64,000 nucleotides of DNA. Origin: Sterolibacteriaceae bacterium (lineage in GTDB: Bacteria > Pseudomonadota > Gammaproteobacteria > Burkholderiales > Rhodocyclaceae). Under the pieces are notes generated by a model. It ran no database searches, was not told the DNA's origin, and worked only from the letters and a program-made list of their open reading frames with translations. Both the position numbers and the translations under genes were made by a program. This document shows, one piece after another, positions 19,143 to 33,946 of this stretch (positions within the stretch are counted from its first letter, which is position 1; each line of letters begins with the position of its first letter). Where the stretch lies: assembly GCA_025360425.1 (NCBI GenBank), contig JANYCD010000046.1, forward strand, positions 17,871 to 81,870, read 5' to 3'.

Positions 19143-20441
19143 ATGGGAAAGTTTGGTGGAAACTCACTTTTTCGGCACTCAAGCGAGTTACGGCGTGATA
19201 TGCGTTATGTACGAAGCGATATTGTTGAGTATCTGAAACGTCCTAAAGGAGAAGACGGAGTACTTCTAAGCCGACCGCATGACCAGCGCTCAATTGAGCA
19301 ATATGGCACTGGAAGAAGAGTATTTAAGCAGGCTCGCGAATATCATCAATCAGCCAATTTCGAATTGCCGCCAATGACTTCCAGCGCATTGACCATCGTC
19401 GTCATTGATGACCAGTCAACAGGCAGACTGCTGATCTCGGAAATACTCACTGGTGTTGCTCCGGATGCACAAGTAATTGCTTTTGAAGAACCATTCGATG
19501 CAATTGCATATGCGGAAACACATCAAGTGGATCTCGTGTTGACCGATTACAGAATGCCATCAATTGACGGCATCGAGACCATACGTCGACTACGCGCCAT
19601 TGAGCATATGATCGAAGTGCCAATAATATGTATAACGATCGTCGATGACCGCGAAATAAAGTACCGGGCATTGGAGGCAGGTGCCACCGACTTCCTCAAA
19701 CGGCCACTGGACCCGTTCGAGTGTGCAGCCAGATGCAGAAATCTTCTAAGTTTGCGTAAGCAGCAATTACTCAATCACGAGTACACAGAGAATCTTGAAG
19801 ATCGCGTTGACCAGGTGACCCGGGAAATGCGTGTCAGCGAAATGGAAACCCTTTTGCGGCTCGCACGCGTTGCCGAACAACGCGATAGTTTTACCGGTTT
19901 GCATCTGGTCAGAATGGCAAAATATTCGGTGTTGCTGGCACGCGAACGTCAATGGAACGCTGATAGCCTGGATATCCTTGAGTTGGCTGCCCCGCTGCAT
20001 GATATCGGGAAAATCGCGATTCCTGATGAAATTCTTCAGGCCCAACGTCGCTTGACTGAAGAAGAAATGATAGTCATGCGCACGCATGCAGAGATAGGGC
20101 ACTCAATGCTGGAAGGGAGTCAATCGCGCTACCTGCAAATGGCCGCCTCGGTCGCCAGAAGTCACCATGAAAAATTTGATGGCAGCGGCTACCCCAGCGC
20201 ACTCGCGGGTGAGCAAATTCCGATCGAAGCCAGAATCGTCGCAATTGCCGATGTCTATGATGCTCTGACTTCCAAGCGTCACTATAAAGCGGCCTGGACC
20301 GTTGAAGAGGCTACGGATCACATGTGGGCGCAATCGGGGCGACACTTTGATCCGCTGCTACTTACCAGTTTTTTTGCATGCAAGGACGAACGAGAACAAA
20401 TTCGTCTGGCTTTTGGCGACCCGATCTCCGATACCGATTGA
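19143..20441 (+). CDS. rpfG: Response regulator with HD-GYP domain, RpfG-like
   Basis: REC: VVIDDQSTGRLL, LVLTDYRMPSIDG, FLKRP; HD-GYP: HDIGKIAIPDEIL, HHEKFDGSGYP. Start could be 19374. Confidence 0.85.
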   Translation: MGKFGGNSLFRHSSELRRDMRYVRSDIVEYLKRPKGEDGVLLSRPHDQRSIEQYGTGRRVFKQAREYHQSANFELPPMTSSALTIVVIDDQSTGRLLISEILTGVAPDAQVIAFEEPFDAIAYAETHQVDLVLTDYRMPSIDGIETIRRLRAIEHMIEVPIICITIVDDREIKYRALEAGATDFLKRPLDPFECAARCRNLLSLRKQQLLNHEYTENLEDRVDQVTREMRVSEMETLLRLARVAEQRDSFTGLHLVRMAKYSVLLARERQWNADSLDILELAAPLHDIGKIAIPDEILQAQRRLTEEEMIVMRTHAEIGHSMLEGSQSRYLQMAASVARSHHEKFDGSGYPSALAGEQIPIEARIVAIADVYDALTSKRHYKAAWTVEEATDHMWAQSGRHFDPLLLTSFFACKDEREQIRLAFGDPISDTD

Positions 20442-20512
20442 TTGTCGAGCATTCCATTTCTTGACACAGTTGACGAGCACGACCACACAGAAGCCAAAGG
20501 TGCCCATCGATC

Positions 20513-22636
20513 ATGACATTACTAGCGCAACTCCCCTCAAAGCTTGACCTTGGGGCCAGTGTAAAGGCACAGGCGATTCTCCGTGCGCTATTGGCACTGC
20601 CAATCGTTTTGGGTGGTGCTGGATTGTTTCATTTGAGTGGAATTGCCAGTACCTGGATCTGGTTGCTGGGAGCATGCCAACTCATATACACGTTGTTGAT
20701 GCTGATACTTGCGCATCATCCTGGTCGTTTTACCGCGCGACAGTTAGTAAGCCTCTCGGCAGTTCTCGATCCACTTGTACTTTCAGCATGGCTGCCGCTC
20801 ATGAATGAATATGGCGGACTGGTTGTGGGGTTTTATCTCTTCACGATTCTCGGCTTTGGATTCCGCACCGGCTTAAAGCTTATGCGGGTATGCCAACTTG
20901 TTTCTATTGCCGGTTTTTCTGCAGTATTGCTCGTGGTTCCTTTCTGGAGAGAGCATTTCGTCATATGGCTGTCGTTTTTGGTGACACTGATCGTAGTTCC
21001 CCTCTACGCGACAGTATTGATACGGAAACTCCACGAATCTCGCGCGCATGCCGAACAGGAAAGCATGGCCAAATCTGAATTGCTAGCCCGGGTCAGTCAT
21101 GAACTACGAACCCCGCTGTCCGGCATCATGGCGGCGACGCAACTGCTGGCAATGGAAACCAGCGACAAGAAAGCTGCAAAACGGGCTGAAACGATTCTTG
21201 GGCTATCCAAGGATCTGCTGCATGAAATCAATGACCTGCTTGATCAATCGAAGTACGAGGCCAAGGCTCTGGTGCTGGAGTCTGTAGCGTTGAACTTGCC
21301 GGAGCAGATGGAACGAGTCCGCCTCACCATGGAGCCTGCGGCAGCGAAAAAGAATCTCGCGTTTCGGACCAGCATGGATCCGAGGATCGCAGATTGGGTG
21401 CTTGGTGACTCTCATTACCTGAGCCGGGTATTGCTCAACCTTGTGGGTAATGGAGTCAAGTTCACCGATCACGGCGAGATTTTGATCGGAATGCATCTGC
21501 TAGATGAGAGCGAAACAGAATATCGCATTCGCTTTACGGTTCAGGATAGCGGAATCGGTATTGCACCGGAACATCATGAGCGCATTTTCGAGCCATTCTT
21601 TCAGACTGACAGCGGGACGGTACGCCGTTACGGAGGGACGGGGTTGGGCATGACCATTGCCCGAGAAATTGTGAAATTGATGGGCGGCGATCTACGCTTG
21701 GCGAGTGAGTTGGGCAAGGGGACCCTGTTTTATTTTGACCTCTCCATGCCGAGAACCGGGATTCCTGAAGAGCGCATAAGTTCAAGCGAAGTGGTGCCGT
21801 TGGTGAACGGCAAGCGAATATTCGTAGTCGATGATCACGAAACGAACCTGATGCTGATCAAGGAATTGCTCGAGCAGGATCGACATGAAGTCACCGTCGC
21901 GACGGGCGGCATGGAGTCGCTGGAGATTCTGAGTTCCAGAGAGTTCGATGTCATTTTCCTGGATTTTAATTTAAGTGATATGGACGGGCTCAGGCTTCTG
22001 CAGCTTTACCGCTTTGGAACGGTTAATCCGGCACCGACCTTCTTCCTTACTGCAGATGCAACATTGGTGACTGCCGACAAGCTCAAGAATTCGGGTGCTG
22101 TCGGAGTATTGATAAAGCCGATCATACTTGGCGAGTTACGGCGGGCTGTAGCACAAGCATGTGGTCTGACGTCGGCCAAGACTACGGTTATCGATCAGGC
22201 TTCATCCAAATCTGCTCGACCTATTCTGAAGGCAGTTCCCGCTCAGGCAATCGATCTCACGGTGATCGAGCATCTCAAATCTATCAGTGGACGTCCTGCT
22301 TTCCTGCGAGAACTATTGACGCATGCTGAGGAGGACATCCGGCGCAATTGCGAGGATCTTGTCCGGGCATTGACTATCCGTGATATCGAGTGCATCGCCG
22401 ATACCGCCCATGCGCTTAAAGGTGTCTGTGCCAGCATCGGTGCTGTACGTTTGATGGCCGTCGCGACAGGTCTCATGCGTTGCTCGCGCGAAGACCTGAA
22501 GCGTGCCGAACCCCGAATGAGAACCGACGTCACCGAAGCTTCAATCGCCACATTGGATGCTATCGGCAATATCCTTGCCGATATTGACAGTAAGAAACCG
22601 GTCGATAGTTCAGCGGCCTTCCTGCATACGAATTAG
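20513..22636 (+). CDS. rpfC: Hybrid sensor histidine kinase (TM, HisKA, HATPase, REC, Hpt), RpfC-like
   Basis: VSHELRTPLSGIM, DSGIGIAPEHHERIFEPFFQ, GGTGLGMTI, VIFLDFNLSDMDG, DTAHALKGVCASIGA; N-terminal multi-TM region. Confidence 0.85.
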   Translation: MTLLAQLPSKLDLGASVKAQAILRALLALPIVLGGAGLFHLSGIASTWIWLLGACQLIYTLLMLILAHHPGRFTARQLVSLSAVLDPLVLSAWLPLMNEYGGLVVGFYLFTILGFGFRTGLKLMRVCQLVSIAGFSAVLLVVPFWREHFVIWLSFLVTLIVVPLYATVLIRKLHESRAHAEQESMAKSELLARVSHELRTPLSGIMAATQLLAMETSDKKAAKRAETILGLSKDLLHEINDLLDQSKYEAKALVLESVALNLPEQMERVRLTMEPAAAKKNLAFRTSMDPRIADWVLGDSHYLSRVLLNLVGNGVKFTDHGEILIGMHLLDESETEYRIRFTVQDSGIGIAPEHHERIFEPFFQTDSGTVRRYGGTGLGMTIAREIVKLMGGDLRLASELGKGTLFYFDLSMPRTGIPEERISSSEVVPLVNGKRIFVVDDHETNLMLIKELLEQDRHEVTVATGGMESLEILSSREFDVIFLDFNLSDMDGLRLLQLYRFGTVNPAPTFFLTADATLVTADKLKNSGAVGVLIKPIILGELRRAVAQACGLTSAKTTVIDQASSKSARPILKAVPAQAIDLTVIEHLKSISGRPAFLRELLTHAEEDIRRNCEDLVRALTIRDIECIADTAHALKGVCASIGAVRLMAVATGLMRCSREDLKRAEPRMRTDVTEASIATLDAIGNILADIDSKKPVDSSAAFLHTN

Positions 22637-23485
22637 CATTTCCATCACACGAAGCTCATCGGCAGTCAGGTCCATGGCGGTGCTGACCCATTCGTCGACC
22701 ACCATCAATAACTCCTGGTAATCCAGCGGCGCGACACGATAACGACTGCGCTGTAGCATAAGACGGGCAATACGCCGCTTGGCATGTCCTGCGATAAACT
22801 TTTCGACGGTGGCAACGCCTTCGCCCTTCGCGCAAAGTTCATCCACGATCCCCATTTCCTTCAGTTCCTTCGCCGAGTAGATGCGGCCATTGGTCATCAT
22901 TCGCTCGGCTTCATAAACGCCCACACGGCGTGCGAGCAGGCTCATGCCCCCGGTGCAAGGGAACAGGCCGAACATGATTTCAGGAAAGCCAAATTCACTC
23001 TGCTCTTCTGCAATTAAAAAATCCGCGCCGAGCGCAGTTTCGAATCCGCCACCCAAAGCACGACCCTGAACCAGCGCAATGGTGGTTGCGCGATTGTTCA
23101 GCGTCGTCGCCCACTCGTACAGGATGTCCAGGCACAGCTTGGAGTATTGATACAGGGACGTCTTGTCCTGCCGGGTAATGCACGAACGAAAGTGCTCAAG
23201 ATCTCCACCCAGACTGAAATAATCCGGGTGACCGGACTTGAGCACCGTGTAATGCACAGGTTTCATCTGTCCCTGGTGTCGCCAGCTGACGTCATCGTTT
23301 TTCACTGCTGAAAGCAATTCGTGCAAGCCATTCAATATCGGTAACGAGAAGTTCTGACGTCCCCCGGCAATATCACGGGCCATGGTGACCCACAGCGTGT
23401 TGGCCGCTCCGGAGTCAAAGTCGACCTCGATGCGATTGGATCCGCGCTGAATTTTTGGTTGCGCAGCAAAGTTGAGAGTTGCCAT
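22610..23485 (-). CDS. rpfF: DSF synthase, crotonase fold, RpfF-like
   Basis: SLGGDLEHFRSCI, GRALGGGFETALGADFLIAEEQSEFGFPEIMFGLFPCTGG (two conserved Glu); next to rpfC/rpfG. Confidence 0.87.
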   Translation of the reverse strand: MATLNFAAQPKIQRGSNRIEVDFDSGAANTLWVTMARDIAGGRQNFSLPILNGLHELLSAVKNDDVSWRHQGQMKPVHYTVLKSGHPDYFSLGGDLEHFRSCITRQDKTSLYQYSKLCLDILYEWATTLNNRATTIALVQGRALGGGFETALGADFLIAEEQSEFGFPEIMFGLFPCTGGMSLLARRVGVYEAERMMTNGRIYSAKELKEMGIVDELCAKGEGVATVEKFIAGHAKRRIARLMLQRSRYRVAPLDYQELLMVVDEWVSTAMDLTADELRVMEMLIRMQEGR

Positions 23486-23514
23486 GATTTTCCCCTTCGT
23501 GAGTTAAAAAAGGA

Positions 23515-24783
23515 CTACACCGGAACAGCCTGATGTGTGCTCGGAGTTTCACGATATTTCGAAACCACCAGCGCCACATTGGTACCACCCAAACCCGATG
23601 AGAACGACATCGCGTGCTCGATCAGTCTATCGAAAATCGGAATATTGGCGACGTGATTCAAATTGCAATCGGGGTCGAGTTCGTCCAGGTTTGTTGTCGC
23701 CGGAAGGAATGATTCGTTCATCGCGACAATCGTAATGATCAATTCCATTACGCTTGCCGCCCCAAGGAGATGACCATGTACAGATTTTGTCGAGCTGACA
23801 GGCAGGGCCTCGGCCGCTTCGCCAAAAGCAAGCTTGATTGCGTTGGCCTCGACCGTATCACCACCACGCGTAGCGGTGGCGTGAGCATTGAAGTAATCAA
23901 TCGCTGCCGGCTGAATTCCGGCATCTTTGAGCGCAGCGGCCATTGCAATGACCTGCCCATCGGCTTTTGGTGAGCCGATATGGTAGCCATCAGATGCGAT
24001 GCCATAACCGGACAAGGTGGCAAGGCAAGTGGCGCCTCTTTTCCTGGCATGGGTGGCCGATTCAAGCACAATGAATGCAGCTCCTTCACCAATAACCAGA
24101 CCAGTGCGGTTCTTCGAAAACGGCTTGCAACTGTGACCGACATCCTGCGTGTCCGGTGTGGCTAGTGCCCGACTCCCATCCCAGGCAACAAAGGTCGATG
24201 TGGTTAAAGGAGAGTCGGCGCCACCAGCGATTGCAACGTCAAGATAACCGTCGCGGATGGCCCTGTAAGCATCTCCGATGGCGGTTCCTGAGGAAGTACA
24301 TGCGGTGTTATGCGTCATCACCGGCCCCAGGATTTGGTGCCGTATCGATATTTGCGCCGCGCCTGCATTGTGCATGATTGCAAATACGGTATAGGGCCTG
24401 GCAGACTGGGCGTGTTCTACAAGATACTTCTCAAACCAGATTTCCTCCAGCTCGGCACTACCCCTTACGGTTCCATAGTAGAGGCCAGCCCTTTGTTGAT
24501 ATTCAGATAAATCGTTCAATCCCGCCCCAGTGATCGCTTGGCGAGCAGCTAAAACAGCCATCTGCGTGCAACGATCCAGATACGGTAAATCGAGCTTTGA
24601 AAATTCATCGCTGAAGTCGCGCAAAACCCTTCCGGCTGGATATTTTTTGCTTAATTTTGAGGACTGCCAAAGGTGAATCCCTGATCGTCCGTTTTTCAGT
24701 GCTGATATCAATTCGGCCGTGTCAAGTCCGATTGGGGAAACCAGGCCCATCCCGGTGATAACGACATCCTGCTGTTGGTTCAT
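23515..24783 (-). CDS. Beta-ketoacyl-ACP synthase II-like (FabF family)
   Basis: DVVITGMGLVSPIG; TACTSSGTAIGDAYRAIRDG (Cys); NAHATATRGGDTVEANA and STKSVHGHLLGAAS (His/His). Confidence 0.9.
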   Translation of the reverse strand: MNQQQDVVITGMGLVSPIGLDTAELISALKNGRSGIHLWQSSKLSKKYPAGRVLRDFSDEFSKLDLPYLDRCTQMAVLAARQAITGAGLNDLSEYQQRAGLYYGTVRGSAELEEIWFEKYLVEHAQSARPYTVFAIMHNAGAAQISIRHQILGPVMTHNTACTSSGTAIGDAYRAIRDGYLDVAIAGGADSPLTTSTFVAWDGSRALATPDTQDVGHSCKPFSKNRTGLVIGEGAAFIVLESATHARKRGATCLATLSGYGIASDGYHIGSPKADGQVIAMAAALKDAGIQPAAIDYFNAHATATRGGDTVEANAIKLAFGEAAEALPVSSTKSVHGHLLGAASVMELIITIVAMNESFLPATTNLDELDPDCNLNHVANIPIFDRLIEHAMSFSSGLGGTNVALVVSKYRETPSTHQAVPV

Positions 24784-24813
24784 ATTTTGGCTGGTTCCGT
24801 TATCGACTCAAAC

Positions 24814-25074
24814 TCAAACACTAGGTGCCATATTCCGTTCTATGGCGGCCGCGACTTCACCCAATGACGGGTTCGGCGGTACGGAGAGATCTTCCAATTT
24901 GATGCCAAGTTCTGATTCCATGTCCAGCATGATCTCTAATACATGAAGAGAATCAACACCCAAGTCACGGAGGCGGGAGTTCTCGTCAACTTTTGTGACA
25001 TCAATGGCGAATCGGTCTTTCAATGCATCCTTGATCTTTTCGACTAGATCGATATTGCTCAGAGGAGAAGGCAT
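24814..25074 (-). CDS. Acyl carrier protein
   Basis: 86 aa, LRDLGVDSLHVLEIMLDMESELGIKL phosphopantetheine attachment motif. Confidence 0.88.
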   Translation of the reverse strand: MPSPLSNIDLVEKIKDALKDRFAIDVTKVDENSRLRDLGVDSLHVLEIMLDMESELGIKLEDLSVPPNPSLGEVAAAIERNMAPSV

Positions 25075-25227
25075 AGTGCGATTCCATCCTAAATTAAATT
25101 AATCGGCTGCTTGTTCGCAGTAGTTGAAAGTCATCTGCGACGACCATACGGAACAAAACCTAACACGAAGCATGCCAAACCGAAAGTCGGCAGCGGAGTG
25201 GGATTCGAGATCAGTTTGCTTGATATG

Positions 25228-25256
25228 AAAAAAACGACCCGAAAAGGGGGCCGTTA
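25228..25256 (-). terminator. Terminator downstream of tRNA-Ser
   Basis: Minus strand AACGGCCCCCTTTTCGGGTCGTTTTTTT. Confidence 0.65.
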
Positions 25257-25261
25257 TCGTT

Positions 25262-25351
25262 TGGCGGAGGCGGTGAGATTCGAACTCACGAGGGGCGTTA
25301 ACCCCTGCCGGTTTTCAAGACCGGTGCATTTAACCACTCTGCCACACCTCC
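25262..25351 (-). tRNA. tRNA-Ser(TGA)
   Basis: Minus strand GGAGGTGTGGCAGAGTGGTTAAATGCACCGGTCTTGAAAACCGG...GTTCGAATCTCACCGCCTCCGCCA; anticodon TGA, long variable arm, encoded CCA. Confidence 0.95.
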
Positions 25352-25364
25352 AAATCGGGTAAAG

Positions 25365-25784
25365 CTAACCGCGTATATTCGACTGAGTCAAGTACTCCAT
25401 CATTTCGACTTTGAAGGCTGGTTTCCAGCCTTTTTTGCGGTGCTCTGCAACAATATTGGTAAAAATCCCGCCCCGCACATAAAACCGCGCAGTCAGGCGC
25501 ATAAAGCGCGGTTTGATTGCTTTTGCCAAATCGTCCAGGATGCGATTGGTAACATCTTCGTGAAAATGTCCCTCTTCACGGAAACTCCAAGTGTAGAGCT
25601 TCAGACTTTTCAATTCGACGCATAGCTTGTCGGCAACATAATCCAGCGTCAGTAAAGCAAAGTCAGGTTGCCCGGTTTTTGGGCATAAGCAGGTAAATTC
25701 CGGGATTTCCATGTGTATCTGGTAGTCCCGATGCGGTGCCGGATTGGAAAATGTTTCCAGTGTTTTGTTCGGCTTGCTGGGCAT
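25365..25784 (-). CDS. queF: 7-cyano-7-deazaguanine reductase (QueF)
   Basis: [41 protein letters not shown]; start reset to MPSKPNK. Confidence 0.92.
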   Translation of the reverse strand: MPSKPNKTLETFSNPAPHRDYQIHMEIPEFTCLCPKTGQPDFALLTLDYVADKLCVELKSLKLYTWSFREEGHFHEDVTNRILDDLAKAIKPRFMRLTARFYVRGGIFTNIVAEHRKKGWKPAFKVEMMEYLTQSNIRG

Positions 25785-25885
25785 GGTAGTGGGTGTGACG
25801 ACGGGACAGTGAGAGCGATTATAATGCAGCGTCATGGATATCCCATCGTCCAAAGTCCAACTCAACCCAGTCTGAACAATCAAGC

Positions 25886-28800
25886 GTGCGTCTGATAAAA
25901 CTGAAATTATCCGGGTTTAAATCCTTTGTGGACCCGACGACTGTCGTTTTTCCTGGACAGTTGGCGGGAGTGGTTGGTCCTAATGGTTGCGGAAAATCGA
26001 ACATCATTGATGCGGTGCGTTGGGTTCTGGGCGAGTCCAAGGCCTCCGAGCTGCGTGGTGAATCGATCCAGGATGTGATTTTCAAAGGTTCGGGGACTCG
26101 AAAAGAGGTGAGCCGGGCCAGCGTCGAACTTTTTTTTGACAATGATCAGGGCCGCGTCTCAGGGCAATGGTCCCAGTATGCGGAGATCACGGTCAAGCGC
26201 GTGCTCGACCGTGAAGGAAACTCCAGCTACTACCTCAACAATCTGCACGTTCGCCGGCGCGATGTAATCGACCTGTTCCTCGGCACAGGCCTGGGGCCAC
26301 GGGCCTACGCCATCATTGGCCAGGGCATGATCTCCCGCATCGTCGAGGCCAAGCCGGAAGAACTGCGTTTCTTTCTGGAAGAAGCGGCGGGTATCACCAA
26401 ATACAAGGAACGGCGCAAGGAAACAGAGAATCGTCTGGAAGACGCCCGCGAAAATATCGCCCGGGTCGACGATATTCGCAATGAGCTGGAAGGGCAGATT
26501 GCCCGTTTGGAATCGCAGGCGACAGTCGCCCATCAATATTGTGATTTGCATGCGAATCTGACGCGGCGACAAAATTTGCTTTGGCTGAAAAAACGTAACG
26601 ATGCCCGCGTCGATTCGATCCGTTTTTCGGGCGAGATTGACAAAGCCGGCATTCAGCTTGAGTCGCAAACTGCACAATTACGGGAAACCGAGGTCCAGGT
26701 TGAGCGCGCCCGCGAGGCCCATTTCACCGCGTCGGACACGTTGCATTCGGCACAAGCCGAGCTATATGCTGCGAATACCGAGGTCGGCAGGCTTGAGTCT
26801 GAAATCGCGCATCTACGTGAATCGCGTCAACGTCTTGAGCAGCGCCTCACCCAGCTGGCAGCCGAAGATACCCATTGGCATGCCCAAAGTTTGCAGTTGG
26901 CGCAGGATGAAACCCGCTGGCTTGCCTTGTTGGACAATGCCCGGCTGCGGGCCACCACCGCTGCTGCGCGTCACGAAGAGGCCGCGCGCAGTCTGCCGGA
27001 TATAGAAAGTGCTGTACAAGTGGCCGGCAGTGCGGTTGCCGAAGCAAGACGCGCACTGAGTGAAGCAGAGCAGGGTGCCCGCTTGGCGGACGTCAACCAA
27101 GGACACGCTTTGCGTGCATTGGAGAATCTGACGCAGCGAAGAGTCAGGCTGGAAGAAGAAACAGCCGCCCTGAATGCTCCCGATCCGGTCGAACTTGATA
27201 CGGCCAGGAACGCCCAAGCCGAAGCCGGACGTAATCTCCAATCACAGCAGCAGAGACTGGGCGAACTTCAAACTCAGCTTCCCATAAGGGAAGCACTGCT
27301 GAAGTCGGCTCGCGAAAATTTACAGGCCGCTCATCGGCAATCGACCGAAACCCGCGCACGGCGCGATGCCCTTCAGCAGTTGCAGGAACGGGTTCGGCCA
27401 AGTGGCGAGATTGGTGATTGGCTGCAAGCGCATGGCTTGTCCTCTGCCCAACCGTTATGGAAAACGCTTCATGTCGATGCTGGCTGGGAAACTGCGATAG
27501 AAGCGGTATTGCGTGAGCGATTGGCAGCACTGGCGACTGATATCGATACTGCCAACAAAGCGCTTGCCTCCCCACCACCGGCGACGTTGGCCTTGGCGTT
27601 GTCCGACAGCACTGTCGCACAGGTCGCCGGTTTGGACTCGTTGCGCAGCAAGGTCCGTTGCGATGACCCACGCTGGGCCTGTGTCCTGGATGAATGGCTG
27701 GCAGGTATTACCGCGGTTGCAGACCTTGCCGTGGCACCAGAAGGACCGGGCCAGGTTTTGGTCAATCAGAGCGGGCATCTGCGCACCGTTCATGGCGTGA
27801 TTCTATACGTGCCGGACACCCGAACGCATGGCGCGATTGAGCGCCAGAGGGAGATTGAGGAACTCAGTGTTCTGATCACGCATTGTCAACAGAAAGAAGA
27901 GGCCACCCGGGCAGCACAGCAGGCGGCAGAGCGTCACCTTGCGGAAACGCAAGCCGCGTTAACCCAGTGCCGACGTGATGTTCAGGAAAGCCAACAGAAG
28001 GCTCATGCCGTTCAGGTCGAAGTCCTTAAACTGACTCAAGCCTATGCGCGTTTCGATGAGCGCTCGGCGCAGATAGCACGTGATCTGGAAGACATCCTAC
28101 GTGGTGAAGAAGCCGAGCGCAGCGCGAAGTCGCGCGCCGAAGTTGACGCGGGTGGTTGGCGCGAGCAACTGGATCTGATACGCGCCAAACTTGAACAGGC
28201 GCTTGATCAGCAGCGGCTACATGACACCGCGTTGCGTGAGGCGCGCGCACTCGAACAGCAGCTCGCACGCGAAGCACAGGAAGCAGGGTTTTCCGAACGC
28301 GAATGCATTGCCAAGCTCGAAGACCTTGGCCGTGCCGCGGAAACCGCGCGCGGGCAGCTTGAACGCATTGGCGGAGAAACCGCAAACGCTGGCGAGGAAC
28401 TGGCCGGCATCAGTGACATCGTTCTGCAAGAACAGTTGCAATCGGCGCTGGCAACTACGCAGGGTCGTGAAGCGCTTGTGGTGGAGCGTCGCAATGCGCT
28501 GGAAGCGGCTGCACTTGAGCTGCGCACGCTTGATGAAACCCGCCTCAAGCTGGAACAAGGACTAAACCCGTTACGAGATCGCATCAATGATCTAAAGCTC
28601 AAACAGCAAGCGGCACAGCTTAATGAAGAGCAATATCAGCAGCGCCTGAGTGAAGCCAATGTTCACAGCGAGGCTGACGAATTATTGATCGCCGTCGACT
28701 TGGTGCCGGGCCTTAAGGAAAGTGTCCTGCAAGGCGATATCGCTCGACTCAATGCTGAAATAGAGTTGCTTGGCCCGGTCAATCTGGCCGCACTGGAAGA

Positions 28801-29388
28801 ATTGAAATCAGCATCGGAACGCAAGGGCTTTCTCGATGCCCAGTCAGGTGATCTGACTGAAGCAATTCAGACACTGGAAGACGCCATTCGCCGCATTGAT
28901 CGCGAAACGCGTGAGCAATTGCAGGAGACTTATGACGCGGTCAATGGCCATTTCGGAACTTTGTTTCCCCAACTGTTCGGTGGCGGCGAGGCCAGATTGA
29001 TTCTCACCGGGGATGAAATTCTGGATGCAGGTATCCAGATCATGGCCCAGCCGCCGGGCAAGAAAAATACAACGATTCATTTGCTGTCGGGTGGCGAAAA
29101 GGCGTTGACCGCCATAGCGCTGGTGTTCGCATTGTTCCAGCTCAATCCGGCGCCCTTCTGCCTGCTTGACGAGGTAGATGCACCGCTGGACGACAGCAAC
29201 ACTGACCGCTTCTGCGAATTGGTCAAACGCATGTCGCAGCACACGCAATTCATCTTTATCTCCCACAACAAGATTGCCATGGAAATGGCCCAGCATCTGA
29301 TCGGCGTCACCATGCAGGAACGTGGCGTGTCACGTGTTGTGGAGGTAGATATGGAAGAGGCGTTGCGCATGGCTGAAGAGACTGCTGC

Positions 29389-29392
<4 letters not shown>
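25886..29392 (+). CDS. smc: Chromosome segregation protein SMC
   Basis: [63 protein letters not shown]; coiled coil; GTG start. Confidence 0.95.
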
Positions 29393-33378
<3,986 letters not shown>

Positions 33379-33382
<4 letters not shown>

Positions 33383-33924
33383 CGCGCGACGAAGCGCTGG
33401 AGATTCTGGGAAATGCGGAGCAAATCTGCTCTGCCGCCGAAGTCACCGCTGCGGTGAGTCGGGTAGCAGGTGAGGTTACGACGCTGTTGGCCGGTTGCAA
33501 TCCACTGGTGCTGGCCGTCATGGGTGGGGCGACAATTTTCGCCGGGCATCTGTTGCCGCAACTCGCATTTCCTCTGGAGTACGACTACCTGCACGCCTCG
33601 CGTTATGGGGATGCAACCACCGGCGGCGAACTGGCCTGGATCGTGGAACCGCGCAGCTCGGTGAATGGGCGCACGGTACTGCTGGTGGATGACATCCTTG
33701 ATGAGGGCATCACGCTGGCCGCGATCAAGCAGCGCCTGCTGGCACAGGGCGCCTTGGCTTGTCATACCGTGGTCTTTACCGACAAGAACATTGGTCGCCC
33801 AAAGCCCATCGTGGCGGACTTTGTCGGGCTCACGTTGCCGAACCGTTATGTGTTCGGGTTTGGCATGGATATCCGCGGTGCCTGGCGCAATTTGCCCGCA
33901 ATTTACGCGCTCAAGAACAGCTAA
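33379..33924 (+). CDS. hpt: Hypoxanthine-guanine phosphoribosyltransferase
   Basis: PRPP motif [30 protein letters not shown]. Confidence 0.85.
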
Positions 33925-33946
33925 AAAGTCGAGCTGTCGCCGGGTA

